A stretch of DNA of 64,000 bases from Lycocorax pyrrhopterus obiensis. Its lineage: Eukaryota; Chordata; Aves; Passeriformes; Paradisaeidae. Location of the stretch: NCBI GenBank assembly GCA_014706295.1, contig JACSVZ010000011.1, forward strand, positions 456,663 through 520,662, given 5' to 3'. The notes under the pieces were generated by a model that made no database searches, had not been told where the DNA came from, and saw only the letters and a list, made by a program, of their open reading frames with translations. The position numbers were made by a program, and so were the translations under genes. Below are positions 27,936-37,984 of the stretch, piece after piece. Position 1 is the first letter of the stretch. Every line of letters begins with the position of its first letter.

Positions 27936-28088
27936 GTGAACAGTGCATAAAATCCTTTCCACTATCCAGCTTGTGTAGTACATGCCTAAATACCGCTGAA
28001 ACAGGCAATGCATGAGGTCACGTGTGAGACTGGAGCACTGCAGGACTACAGGCTTTGACCCTGGTGCTAAGGCACACATTCCTGGACA

Positions 28089-28365
28089 TGTTGCTCTCAG
28101 AACTTTTTTCATCTGGGCAATGACTTAGGGACTTTTTGAAGGCTCAGCTGTGTGCCAGAGTAAGGGTTTGGCTTGAAAGGAAGAGAAAATGGTAGATCTG
28201 CAGCTGGGAAGGGCTGGGAGGGGGCTGCCAAAGCAAAAGGCAGTCTGCAAAAAACACGTAGAGACTGCAAAAAGCTCAGTGCTGTGAGAACTGTTTTGTC
28301 TAAGCCATGACTGAGGGCCTTGTCGAGGGCTCAACCTACAGTTAGGGTTAGGATTAGAGAATGCT
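28089..28365. repeat. Two diverged copies of an about 85-bp motif
   Basis: The segment 28089-28175 and the segment 28281-28365 share the ordered words TGCT..AGAACT, ATGACT.AGGG, GAAGGCTCA/GAGGGCTCA and AGTAAGGGTTTGG/AGTTAGGGTTAGG. The start points are about 192 bp apart. The second copy contains TTAGGGTTAGGATTAG (28342-28357), which is telomere-like. The DNA between the copies is not shared. Confidence 0.55.
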
Positions 28366-28655
28366 GCTCGCTTTTGGCACTGTGTTTAAGACAAGTGTCT
28401 CTAAACACTTTTCTGCTATCAATAATTTACCCTTCATACTATTCCAGGGCATTCTGTGTTTATATAACTATTGAAACACCTATGTGGTAGATAGGTGATC
28501 TTAGTTTTGAATCACAGAACGGCTAATTCTTCTGACACTGAAGACTAGTTTAATCTACAGTTCATTTAAATTAATGGAAAAAATCTGCTTTGTGAGGCCA
28601 TAAATGATTTGCTGAAACCACACACACGCACACGGTGAGTCACAGTTCAGAACGT

Positions 28656-28728
28656 AACTCAAACAACCAGGACTGTATTCCCATGCTCTAACCACTAGAT
28701 TACAGTCCCTCCCACATATACCCTGCAA
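28656..28728 (-). mobile_element. MIR/tRNA-type SINE relic
   Basis: ATGCTCTAACCACTAGATTA followed by CCCTCCC is the reverse complement of the tRNA-derived head shared by MIR-type SINEs. The upstream part (GGTGAGTCACAGTTCAGAACG) is diverged. A tRNA gene is excluded because no full cloverleaf can be formed around the A and B box words. Confidence 0.55.
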
Positions 28729-28739
28729 TAATCTTTGCT

Positions 28740-29150
28740 CAAATGATAACAGCATTTCCCCACTTTACACGTTGGACAGCATTACTCAGTAAGGCACATC
28801 CTACCCGATGGGTGTAGAGCTTTGCAGGGCTAGGGGAGGAAGGAAGCACAAGTAAAAGTCATTATTTTTGCCCAACACCACTAGAACGTAACTCTCTCCT
28901 TGGAAAATTACTAGCTCTGAACCCCACAACTCACACGTAACTGAAAAGGGAAATCCTTGATCCTGATTTGCATTCATCTTTCAGCCCCCCAAGCAGCGAA
29001 TGCTTGCAGACTCACCATCACAGTGGATTTCAGAAGAGCAGCCTTACCTTCCCTCCCTTTCATAGCCAGCATGAACCCTGCTGGGAGGAGGCAAAGCCCC
29101 TCGGAACTATCCCCATCCAGCCCAGGGCCAAGCAGGACTCGGGGGCTGCA
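28740..29150. other. Intergenic DNA with minus-strand splice-donor consensus
   Basis: No gene recognised. On the minus strand the sequence GGGAAGGTAAGG near 29042-29053 is a good 5' splice site, about 100-700 bp downstream of the CpG island if transcription ran leftward. No matching acceptor was identified. Confidence 0.35.
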
Positions 29151-30120
29151 CCTGCACCAGGCTGAAGACGCTTCGGGAGTCCAGTCTCATCCTCATGGCC
29201 CGCGCATCGCCGGGTCACACACTTGTGGGTCCAATTCTCTCTTTGAGGTGTTTAATTTCTGCTGTGATGTGCTGCGCTGGACATACACAGCACGAGGGCA
29301 ATGGACATACCATGGAGCAGCGAGCTGTGGGGAGCGCGGCTCTCCCGGATGGATCCCCTCCACGGGAAAGCGCTGCTGAAGGGCCAGGGCCTGGGGCAGC
29401 TTTCCCTCACACCTGAGGCACAGTCCCAGCCCAGTGGCGGGCCGCCCGCTCGGGCACTAAGTCCTGCCGGAGACAAGGGCGGGCGGCGCCCCGGAACCCC
29501 GCTGACCCCCTCACAGGGCGCCCGGGCACTGCGCCACACGCCGGGACCTACTTCACCTCAGGGCCGGCCGCCACCACGGGGCAGCTCCGGGACGGGACGG
29601 GACGGGACGGGACGGGACGGCCCAGGCGCAGCCACCTCCCCACCCACGGCTGCCCCTTCCCGCCCCCATCGCCGCCGGGCCTCGCGCCACCTCCCCCCCA
29701 TGGCCCGCGGCCGGACCCCGCCTGCCCCGGGCCCTGCCCCGCGTCCCGCCGGCACCGAGGGGCCCCGGGACGGTGTCTCTAGCCTCGACCCGGCGGGAGC
29801 GAAACTCCCCGGGGGAGGGGAGGGGCTGCGTCTTGCCGGGAAGGGACGGGCAGCGGCAGTGCTGCCGGGCGAGCGGGGCCCGGCCCTGCCCGCCGCCTCT
29901 TTCGGCCGGGCCCTGCCGTGCCCCGGGCTTGCCCCCCGCGCCCCGCTGAGACCTGGGGCGGAGCGCAGGCTGCCCGGCCGGCCGGGCCCGGGACCGCGGG
30001 CGGGCTGCGTGTCCTCGGCACCCGGCGCCTCCCTCGTCCCTCCCGGCCGCCCGTCCCCGCAGCCCGCCCGCAGGCCCCCGGCCCGGCCGCGGCGGGGCGA
30101 AGGGTGAAGCGAGGCGTGAC
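29150..30120. promoter_or_regulatory. CpG island without a recognisable gene
   Basis: About 1 kb of very GC-rich, CpG-dense DNA in otherwise AT-moderate surroundings, about 1.9 kb left of the CEBPA stop codon. Frames up to 268 codons are open on both strands at once, with Pro/Arg/Gly/Ala-rich translations typical of GC-rich noncoding DNA, and none resembles a known protein. In birds and mammals such islands usually mark promoters, so it may start a noncoding transcript or be a CEBPA-linked regulatory element. An AP-1-like word (TGACTCA) lies at its right edge near 30117. Confidence 0.6.
29589..29620 (+). repeat. (GGGAC)n repeat, G-quadruplex-forming pattern
   Basis: Six runs of GGG separated by AC inside the orphan CpG island. 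The pattern satisfies the classic G3 plus short loop rule for a G-quadruplex on the plus strand. Confidence 0.9.
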
Positions 30121-31125
30121 TCACGGGCACACATCTGACACCGCAAGCGTTTAGGAAATTGCCGTTCTCTTAAAGGCAACCTTTACCACTTTACACTACC
30201 AGTGTATTTATTTCTCCGGGGCGAAAACCGGGGAGTTGCACTCCATTAACGCGTTTCAGTCACCAGCCCTGGCAGAGGATGCAGAAGTCGATGGAGAGCT
30301 GGATGCTGGTCTGGAGGAAGAGAAGAGCTTTTGCACTCCTGCTACAGGAGAAGGACTGGAAACAAGCAGAGAGGCAGATGGTTATGGTAGAATATATGCT
30401 GTTTATTTATGAAGGTAACCAGGACTTCTGACAAATTTTATATGCAGGTCCCCCCCCCCCCAATTAAAAAAAACCACCAATGTGTGTGCATATACGTACA
30501 CGTATACATACCATACACACACACACTGCACACACATACACACGCTGCCAGCGCTGTGCTCTCACTGTCGTGCTTTCAAACAGCTTAATGCACCTTGTTC
30601 TCCTCTGTTGTCGAGACTTACTTCAGTTGCATAAATTGTTATGCAGCTATGACACAAGGAAGAAATGTTCTGCCTGGCTACCAGAATGCCCAGGGGGCCT
30701 GTTTGTTTGTGTATTTTTCTCTCACTCTGGGAGAAGCTCCAGAGTCCAAAGGTGCAGCAGCACCAGGGACAAGCCTCCTTGCCCCACCGCAGGCATCCTG
30801 CAGCCCCACAACCCCTGCTCCGTTCCAGGCACTCCTGCCTTGGGGTTGGGAGGCAGCAGCCAGTACGGGACAATGTGAAGAAGGCAACACACACTCATAC
30901 TCACCCACCCATTCAAATAATAAAATAACATTGCAGCACAAGGGCATAGTCTCTGTCACCAGATAAGAAAGTTGTGTGATGGCAAAGATCTAAGTAAGGC
31001 AATAAAGTATAGCTAGCGTACACGAAATGGTTTTCACATTACATGAGGCACAGTTTGGACGGACAGAGATTTGGAGAAGAGCTAAATGTCCTGGAATAAA
31101 GCAAAATACACTGAAAGTTCATAGT
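30121..31125. other. Spacer between orphan CpG island and CEBPA 3' end
   Basis: Holds a C11-like run near 30451-30461, a GT/CA-rich alternating stretch at 30480-30545 with potential for left-handed DNA, and no recognisable exon. Further AATAAA words on the minus strand (for example near 30205 and 30406) mean the CEBPA 3' UTR could extend into this spacer. Confidence 0.45.
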
Positions 31126-31146
31126 AAATACCCGCATCAATAGGTA

Positions 31147-31152
31147 TTTATT
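31147..31152 (-). terminator. CEBPA distal poly(A) signal candidate
   Basis: AATAAA on the minus strand, about 830 nt after the CEBPA stop codon. A second AATAAA at 31654-31659 would give a 3' UTR of about 330 nt. Mammalian CEBPA 3' UTRs are around 1.2 kb, so the distal site is favoured, but transcript data would be needed to decide. Confidence 0.5.
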
Positions 31153-31653
31153 CATTTGTGCTTCGCCACGTCGTGACATACAGTACAAGACACTGCTGCT
31201 CTTTCTTTTCATAGAAAGAGCTCACCATACTCTTGCAAGCTGCTGCTCCATCAGTCCCAGGCTGTCCACTGGTCCTGCAGCTGTTCTGGCCCCTTGACCC
31301 CCTCCCAGCCAAGGCAGGGGACAGGGCTCGGCAGAGGCAGCCCAGCCAGGCTGGGACAGTCCTGGCAGCAGTCTGGTGGCTGCCCCACACCTCAGTGCTC
31401 CTAACGGCCGTCCAGTGCTGCACATCTCTCAGCCTCAAGTCCTCTTCTCATCGCTGACTTCCCCAAAGCTGCTTCTGCCTGCTGCACTGCAGGCCAGCTG
31501 GAAGGGGTCTTGGCAGGACACCCCAGACACCCCAACCCTCAAGTCTGCACGTCCCTCATTCTTTCTTCTCGCACTCTGCAAGGCTGGAGGGCATAGTAAG
31601 CCCCAGAGCTCCTGCGACCAGCTTTTAAGGCACATCTCGGTTGCTATGCGTGC

Positions 31654-31659
31654 TTTATT
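31654..31659 (-). terminator. CEBPA proximal poly(A) signal candidate
   Basis: AATAAA on the minus strand next to an AAT trinucleotide repeat (31661-31690). The repeat makes a chance AATAAA likely, so this is a weaker candidate than 31147-31152. Confidence 0.3.
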
Positions 31660-31660
31660 A

Positions 31661-31697
31661 CTGTTGTTATTATTATTATTATTATTATTACTGTTAT
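31661..31697 (+). repeat. (ATT)n microsatellite in CEBPA 3' UTR
   Basis: About nine ATT units with minor interruptions. In the CEBPA transcript it reads as an AAU-rich tract. Confidence 0.9.
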
Positions 31698-31982
31698 TTA
31701 CCCTGTGTAGACACGTGGTCTTTTACTTCTTCCCCTTGCCTTTCTCCTTAGAAAACTCACCATGTTTTCAGCTTACTCGTGTGTCATCCCTAAGGCACAA
31801 ACCTTTTAATACTAGAGCTGCCTGGCTTCTTGTATAGGTCGTGAATTGATAAAAAACAAACGAAACAAAACAAAACCAAAACAACCCCCATTCCCCTCCC
31901 CCCGGCATACCGCGCTTGCCGCGCGCCGGTACATATAGTATCTATGCGCGGGCAGGGCAGCCCGGCCGGTCCCGGCGCGGCG

Positions 31983-32960
31983 CTAGGCGCAGCTGCCCAT
32001 GGCCTTCACCAGCGAGCTTTCGGGCAGCTGCCTGAAGATGCCCCGCAGAGTCTCCAGCTCCCGGGTGAGCTGCTCCACTCGCTTGCGCAGCCGCTCGTTG
32101 TCGGTGGTGAGCTCCAGCACCTTCTGCTGCGTCTCCACGTTGCGCTGCTTGGCCTTGTCTCGGCTCTTGCGCACCGCGATGTTATTGCGCTCCCGGCGCA
32201 CCCGGTACTCGTTGCTGTTCTTGTCCACTGTCTTTTTCGATTTGCTCCGGTGGTCCGAGGGCATCATCTTGAGGGTGCCCGCTGCGGGCAGACCGCCGGG
32301 AGGGTGCGGATGGTGCGGATGGTGCGGGCTGGGCACGGGCGTGGGGGGCGGCGTGGGGTGCCCGGGCTGGAGGTGCATGGTGGTCTGGGCGCAGTGGGCA
32401 ATCTGGTACTGGAGGTGGGACGGGTGCTGCTGCGGGGCGTGATGAGGATACAGGGCCGACAGGGCCGCCGACTTCACCTCCTCCTCCTCGCGCGGCTCCT
32501 GCTTGATCACCAGCGGCCGCAAGCCCGGCGCGGCGATGCGCTCGTAGAGGGGGTCGAGCTTGCCGTCCATGTAGCCGGCCACGCAGCCGAAGAGCGGCTG
32601 CTGGTGGTGCTGCGGCTGGTGCCCCGGCGCCGAGGCGGCGGCGCCGGCCCCATGCATGGTGTGGAAGTCGAAATCTCCGGCCAGGATGGCCTTGGCTTTC
32701 TCCTGCTGCTTGCTGTGCTGGAAGAGGTCGGCCAGGAACTCGTCGTTGAAGGCGGCGGGGTCGATGTAGGCGCTAATGTCGATGGAGTTCTCGTTCTCGC
32801 AGATGTCGCCGAGCTCCGCGCCGCCCGCAGCAGGTGCCGCCGCCGAGGGAGCCTCTCTGTAGCTGTAGGTGCTGCCGGGCAGGGGAGTCTGGAGTTGGTG
32901 GTGCTGGCCGCTGCTCATCGGGGGCCGGGAATCGACCTCGTAGAAATTGGCTTGCTCCAT
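31983..32960 (-). CDS. CEBPA: CCAAT/enhancer-binding protein alpha (C/EBPalpha)
   Basis: A 325-residue bZIP transcription factor from a single exon. It acts in the nucleus as homo- or heterodimers on TTGCGCAA-type sites and drives myeloid, fat and liver differentiation. Visible parts: N-terminal transactivation elements, with [14 protein letters not shown] and [11 protein letters not shown] at about 55-81; a second activation/regulatory part around [18 protein letters not shown] (139-156) with the SUMO-type motif IKQE at Lys153; a Pro-directed phosphorylation cluster [10 protein letters not shown] (203-212); a basic region with NxxAVxxSR at 259-267; and a leucine zipper at L284, L291, L298 and L305. 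It is shorter than the human protein (358) through loss of Gly/Pro/Ala tracts and has His-rich runs at 114-119 and 213-219. The start is fixed by the N-terminus [14 protein letters not shown] and by the uORF 7 nt upstream. Met102 is the likely start of the short p30 form. Identification is certain; regulation is inferred from the family. Confidence 0.98.
   Translation of the reverse strand: MEQANFYEVDSRPPMSSGQHHQLQTPLPGSTYSYREAPSAAAPAAGGAELGDICENENSIDISAYIDPAAFNDEFLADLFQHSKQQEKAKAILAGDFDFHTMHGAGAAASAPGHQPQHHQQPLFGCVAGYMDGKLDPLYERIAAPGLRPLVIKQEPREEEEVKSAALSALYPHHAPQQHPSHLQYQIAHCAQTTMHLQPGHPTPPPTPVPSPHHPHHPHPPGGLPAAGTLKMMPSDHRSKSKKTVDKNSNEYRVRRERNNIAVRKSRDKAKQRNVETQQKVLELTTDNERLRKRVEQLTRELETLRGIFRQLPESSLVKAMGSCA
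32655..32657 (-). promoter_or_regulatory. Internal start codon for the p30 form of C/EBPalpha
   Basis: Met102, in the context CACACCATGC, follows the first activation domain and precedes the second. In mammals p30 starts at an equivalent internal AUG and lacks the strong N-terminal activation domain. Use here is inferred. A second, out-of-frame ATG overlaps it (ATGCATG). Confidence 0.6.
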
Positions 32961-32967
32961 GAAGCAC

Positions 32968-32985
32968 CTACAGTCTGCCGGGCAT
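32968..32985 (-). CDS. Five-codon regulatory uORF of CEBPA
   Basis: On the CEBPA strand, ATG CCC GGC AGA CTG TAG encodes MPGRL and stops exactly 7 nt before the main start codon. In mammals a five-codon uORF at the same spacing senses initiation factor activity: after translating it, ribosomes reinitiate at the downstream p30 AUG, while leaky scanning gives full-length p42. Position, length and spacing are preserved here while the peptide differs at its C-terminal end, which fits a function that depends on the act of translation rather than on the peptide. Confidence 0.9.
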
Positions 32986-33149
32986 GGTGAAGGGCTCCTG
33001 CAATCCAGGTTTCGAACGGGACGACGGTGGCAGCAGAGGCGGCGGCTCTAGCAATCCCGCGGCACGGTGTTGCAGGGCACGGCTCGGTGCGCCCGGAGCC
33101 CGTCCCCCGGCCCAGCCCCGCTCCGCTCGCTGCCTGCCTGCCCTGTTGC

Positions 33150-33186
33150 TAGTGGGCTGCCGCGGTCCTGCGTGCCGTATATATAC
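33150..33186 (-). promoter_or_regulatory. CEBPA core promoter with TATA box
   Basis: A palindromic GTATATATAC lies at 33177-33186. On the minus strand it forms a TATA box about 190-225 nt upstream of the p42 start codon, which puts transcription initiation near 33150. The resulting 5' UTR would be unspliced, contain the uORF, and be about 190 nt long. Confidence 0.7.
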
Positions 33187-33235
33187 AGCCCGCAGCAGGG
33201 CCGGGGATCGCCCTCTAGTGTCCAACCGCCTGCTG

Positions 33236-33248
33236 GGAACCTTTGACC
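33236..33248 (-). promoter_or_regulatory. DR1-like nuclear receptor site in the CEBPA promoter
   Basis: On the minus strand the sequence GGTCAAAGGTTCC has two AGGTCA-like half-sites one base apart, as bound by HNF4, RXR/PPAR or COUP-TF dimers. It lies about 50 bp upstream of the TATA box. The second half-site departs from consensus, so binding is only a possibility. Confidence 0.35.
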
Positions 33249-34214
33249 GCCGCGCAGCCGGGTCCCAGCGCCCCGGCCGGGCACAGCCGACCTCCCGCCC
33301 GACCCCGGGAGCCGCCGCACCGCGGGGAGAGCGCCCCGCACTCCTCCCCCCCCCCCCCTTCCCGCCGCCGCCCCGAGCTCGGCGGGTGCTGAGCGCTGGA
33401 TGACTCCCACCAAGGAGACTCCGCGCCGATAAGAGGCCCGGGGAAACGGCGCGGGGACTTTGCGCCCGCGCTGCCGGGGCCGCTCGGCGGGGCAGAGCGG
33501 CCAAACGCGGCCGGTACATTTCCACCGCCCGCTCCCGCCTCTGCGCCGAGAGCTCCGGCCCAGCGCTCCCCGGCCGCGCTCCGCAGACAGTCTCAAAATT
33601 CACCATCATCCGCGCATACTTGCAAATATTTGGCCAATCGGGAATATTCGCCCCGTCGGGCTTGGGACCCAAGGCGCTGCGTCACCGGCGGTGCTTACCT
33701 GCCGGCAGCGCCCTGTAGCCGGCGGGTCGGAGCAGCCGACCGAGGCCGACCGCGCCGCATTCCCCCGCGGCCCGGCTCATCGGCGGGACTCGCGGGGCTC
33801 GCCCGGTCACAGCGGGACCCGCGGAGTTCGGCCCCGAGCGCCGCTAGGACCTGTCCGGGGATGATGCCCGGCGGATAGGGGCGGAGAGCTCGGTGGCCGC
33901 GGAGGCTTCCCGGCTCCGCTGCTCGGAGGCGATCGGCCGGGCCGCCCTGCCGTCTCCGGCGGTTACCGCCGGTCCCAAGCCCGGAGGAGCTGCCCCGCCT
34001 GCACGGAACAGCCCGAGCCGGGTCACCTGCGGGCCGCTTCATCCCCCGCACGAATCGACCAGGTAAATTTAATGACGGATTTCCCCAAACGCACACTCAG
34101 CAATCACGACCAGTGCCGGGCACGGGCCGCCTCCCAGCCTTGACCCGGGATAACCGCGGGCGCAGCTGGGCCCGGACCCTCCAGCGCAGCGCTGCAGTGG
34201 CAAGGTACCCATGT

Positions 34215-37200
34215 GTACTGCGGGCGTGTGCCCGGCCCCGCGGCAGCAGCCTTGCCAGCCTCCGTTTTTTGGGGCTTTTGAAGGCGATCAGTGTTCCCTC
34301 AAGTGCGGGACTGGAGAGGAGCTGCGTGTCCCAGCCACCGCTTCCCGCCTCGGGGGTATGCGCCTACATGTGGCTCCTGTGTACAGGCTACAGTCTCCCG
34401 AGGAGCCTCCGTCTCAAGCTTCAGTTCGGCGCGGTGAGGAGGATGCACAGAATTCCTCCTGCTGCCATCACTCGCAGTCTGCAGAATAGATGTGTCTATC
34501 CCTCCTTGCACAGCACCCAGGTGCACCTTGAGGAGCACCACGGGCATTTACCTCTCCTGGTCCTGAAGGTCCCTTTGAAAGGACAAGCCAAGCCCACTGG
34601 AGCAGGTGCAGGCTTAAAATTGCTACAGAAAGATCTGCAGGGAAATGAATCAAACACAGTGATGGCTAGAGGAAAAAAAAATGCAGCAATTCTTAGTCCT
34701 GAGTGTTTTAGTAAAACAGAAACTTGTGACAGTAAATTCCTCAGAAAGGGTTTGACAGACTTCTTGCAATTAAAAATAATTGACAAAGGATTCAACAGGA
34801 AACAAAAATGACAATGCACCAAAACCCTATGTTTTTGTTTCACACAATGCAGGTGTGAACCTTTGTTTCATGAGCAAATGCAAGGCCAGCAGAGTCAGTT
34901 GGCACACTCCAGTGTCCTCTCAGGAGAATGGATTCTGTAATTACAGCAGAGAAACATTAATGTACGGATTACGGAGTACACTTTTCACTATCAATTGAAA
35001 AAAAAATAATCCTAATTTTTTTTTAGATGCAGTCACTATTTTCTAAAATTATATGTCTTGGCTTCAGTGCAGTAGCAGTGCCTCACAGGGCTGCTTCCAC
35101 AGGGAGCTGCAGCACTGTCTAAGCAACTAAAACACTTGTAAGAACTCTGAACAAAGTCTTGGTACAGAGGAAAAGCCTCAAGTCTGTGACAGGAGTGAGT
35201 TTTGGGTGTTTCAGAGTGGAGAGTAAAATGTCCCTGACTGCACCCAACTGTCCAAATTCATCTTGTTCAACTCAAGTGAACCCATTTCCAGAAATGGGAC
35301 AAACACAGAGCTGGACTTTTTGCGTGCTGGGAGAAATATCATCTGGAATAAAAGCTAGTAAGCAGTTTATGCTCGGAGCTTTCAAGAGGTCTTGTCTGAC
35401 TCTGAAGTCAGCAGAAACAGGAACAGGCCATGAACATTTAAAATAAAAAATCAGTGCTGCATGAAACATCAGAAGGATAACTAAGAAAGTGTAAGCAGAA
35501 GTGTATAACTAAGTTTGTGATTTAATAACAATACCTACGCTTCTCTAGTCTTTAAAATGCTCTCGCATTTTATCATCATTCTGAAATTAAGGCCTGACTA
35601 CATATTAAAAAAAAATTTAAAGTAAATCAGAAAGTTTAGGATCAGATTCCATTCCTAATTACTGTAATTAACGAACAAGTCCCCACAATTTAAGGACTGG
35701 TTTGCTCAGTTTGGTTTTTTTTTTTTTTTTTACATAGACCCCTTTTATCTAAATTAAGAACTTTTAAGTCTTCTATTTTTACATGGAAACCTAAATTCCT
35801 GTTCAAATTATTTTAATATGTTATCAAATGAAGTTCCCAGACTTAGCAAAAAAGACATCTTTGTCTTTATTTTCCCTCCCTGTTTGAAGACAAATAAAAT
35901 GTTTAGAACTGGATCATCCCCAAACAAGCACAAATGCTTATTTCCACATTTATATCAACAGTGATTGATACCAAATATTTCAAATATTAAAGAGAAAACT
36001 TGTTGCTTAAGTTACATGAACCAGGGAGCAGACTAAACTAAGAGAGGAAGGATATGTGTTGCATACTATGGCTCCCTGAAGTAGCGCTGTCAACTCTTGA
36101 GGGTGCTATTCTTCCATCCCAGAGCAGATCTTGCTGTCCAGAAGCTCAGGGATGGTGAGCGAATTGCTCTGCAATTCTGAACAGCACCAAGAGTCATCTA
36201 TACCAAGGCAGCTGCACTCCTTTCTGCTTAGGGAAGGAAACTGAATAGAAGAACACAACTGTGAAGGAATGTGACTAAGTGCATTTGTGACTATTAAGAG
36301 TTTTTAATTCCACTGGAACACTGAAGTCTATTTCACCTGAACTCTGCTCCTGTGTTGTTCTCAGGCCTTTCACTCCTATGGGCTGCAAAACAGGTTACTG
36401 GCTGCAGGATGCAGGCTGGCCCTGCAGGCTGTGGGCAGGATGGTGCTCTGCTTGCTGATCCAACAGCCTGGCAGTTTGTGCAGAATGTAGCATGTGGCAG
36501 CCCTGTTAGGAACCAGAGTGCAACTACACATTTATTTTACTACCTTGTTAAACCAGAATATTTCATTGCTACTGAGAAAGCTCCAGACAGGAGTCTGCAC
36601 GCAAAACTTTTTGGGGTGAATGGCAGCAACGGTCCAGCCTCTCCTCTCTCCCACCTGCAGAATTGATGGGGGGAAAGAAGAACGATTTGGCAGGGGTGGG
36701 CACTGTGGAGCAGAAAGGATGGGACAGCTGTCCTGGGAGTGACAAGGGGATATTATCCTCAGCTGCTCCCTGAGTGCACCCGGGGAGTAGGCAGGGATGG
36801 AGCAGCAGTGGTTTCCCACGCAAATAAAGAGCTGGCAATCTACCATCTTACTTGTTGTGGTGTACTGAAACACAAACTTCTCCCCCCTTCTGTTGTGTTT
36901 TCTGCCCCAGGGAGGGGACACATGATACTGCACAGAAAAGCTGCCACACATGACAATTTTCAAAGGAAAAGACTTTATATGCCAAAGCCTTGGAGGCCCA
37001 TAGATCAGTATGCAGCGGTGTATGACAAGTCAACCAGAACCTTCTCTTCATCTGGGAAAGGCAGCTGGGGAGCGCTTACCATTTTTTAAATGTGCATTTT
37101 GGTCCAACAACAGATGATTTAATGACTTATCATTACAGCTTTTCTCCTTTGGAGAAACACAACTCCAAGGTGAATCAACTGAGATCCATGCTATCTTCCT

Positions 37201-37980
37201 CTTCCTTTTTTGTATCATTCCCCTTTTCAGGGTCTCTATGACCATGTCCTCAATTCTTGCTACCCTTGTGCTCTACTGACTTCTGGCTCCTCTATTGGCA
37301 GTTCAGCCCTTTGCAATTTTCAAGCTAGGTGACCGAGAGCATTTTTTCGCTTCCATTTACCTGATAACTGCTCACTTCCATTCAAATGACCCTCACAGCC
37401 CAATCTGTTTCCAGCTTGTCACCTGTAGTCTTGCACCAATCAGTCTGTGAAGTTGTCTTATCCATTTACAATCTTTGCATGGTTAATGAGTCATTGCATA
37501 CACAGTTCCTCTCTTATAATTAGGACCATATTTCACTGACCACATCCATGGTGCCCAAAACACTGCAAATGTTTTTCAAATACAGAATTAAGTCCTGTTC
37601 CAAAGAACACACAGTTGAAATACCACCAAAAAACCAAAAAAAAAGTGACACTGTTGCTCCTCACCTCTCAGTGTACTGTTTTCTTCTGCAGTACTAGGCC
37701 ATCACCTTTGCCTTAAGACTTCCAAAAGTGATGTTATGATGTTTAACAGTAGTTTTCCTACTGGTATGCATCAGTCATCCCTTTGTTCAGTATTTGGCGT
37801 ATCCACAATCATCCATTCTCTCTCCCTCTAGTCTTTCACCTCTGATTAAATGATAACCTCCTTTCTTTCACACCTGAATTTACTTTCCAATCTTCCATTT
37901 TTACCTTACAAACTTCAGTGGTTGCTCTCATCATGAATGGCTCATCATCTTTAATTTGTTCATGCTACATCTCCCTGGAT
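34215..37980. other. Intergenic DNA between CEBPA and CEBPG, left part
   Basis: AT-rich DNA with a poly-T run at 35715-35731 and no recognisable exon. A 232-codon frame at 34113-34811 starts inside the CpG island and has no recognisable domain. Confidence 0.5.
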
Positions 37981-37984
37981 GATG

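Larger units (their letters stand above)
31910..34210. promoter_or_regulatory. CpG island covering CEBPA
   Basis: A GC-rich, CpG-dense block of about 2.3 kb spanning the CDS, leader, promoter and about 1 kb upstream. Inside it, a short AT-rich patch at 33590-33655 holds a CCAAT box in forward orientation (GGCCAATCGG) and a C/EBP-like half-site (TTGCAAAT), compatible with an upstream promoter element or autoregulation. It also contains two consensus splice donors: minus strand, exon end 33699 (GCAG then GTAAGC), and plus strand, exon end 34062 (CCAG then GTAAAT). Confidence 0.75.

Noticed and set aside
28690..28725. tRNA gene
   Set aside because: A B-box-like word is present but no cloverleaf can be drawn. 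It fits a tRNA-derived SINE relic.
1..29150. SLC7A10 exons, expected on this side of CEBPA
   Set aside because: No frame showed its transmembrane segments or the conserved early motif. The gene is either outside the window or lost.
29301..30107. 268-codon Pro/Arg-rich frame in the orphan CpG island
   Set aside because: Two minus-strand frames of about 200 codons overlap it. This is expected from GC-rich DNA with few stop codons.
31944..32990. 348-codon plus-strand frame antisense to CEBPA
   Set aside because: It is the complement of a GC-rich coding sequence. Its translation is low-complexity and resembles no known protein.
32968..33672. 234-codon frame upstream of CEBPA ending in the uORF
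   Set aside because: It crosses the TATA box and promoter, so most of it would lie outside the transcript. Only the final five codons, the uORF, are supported.
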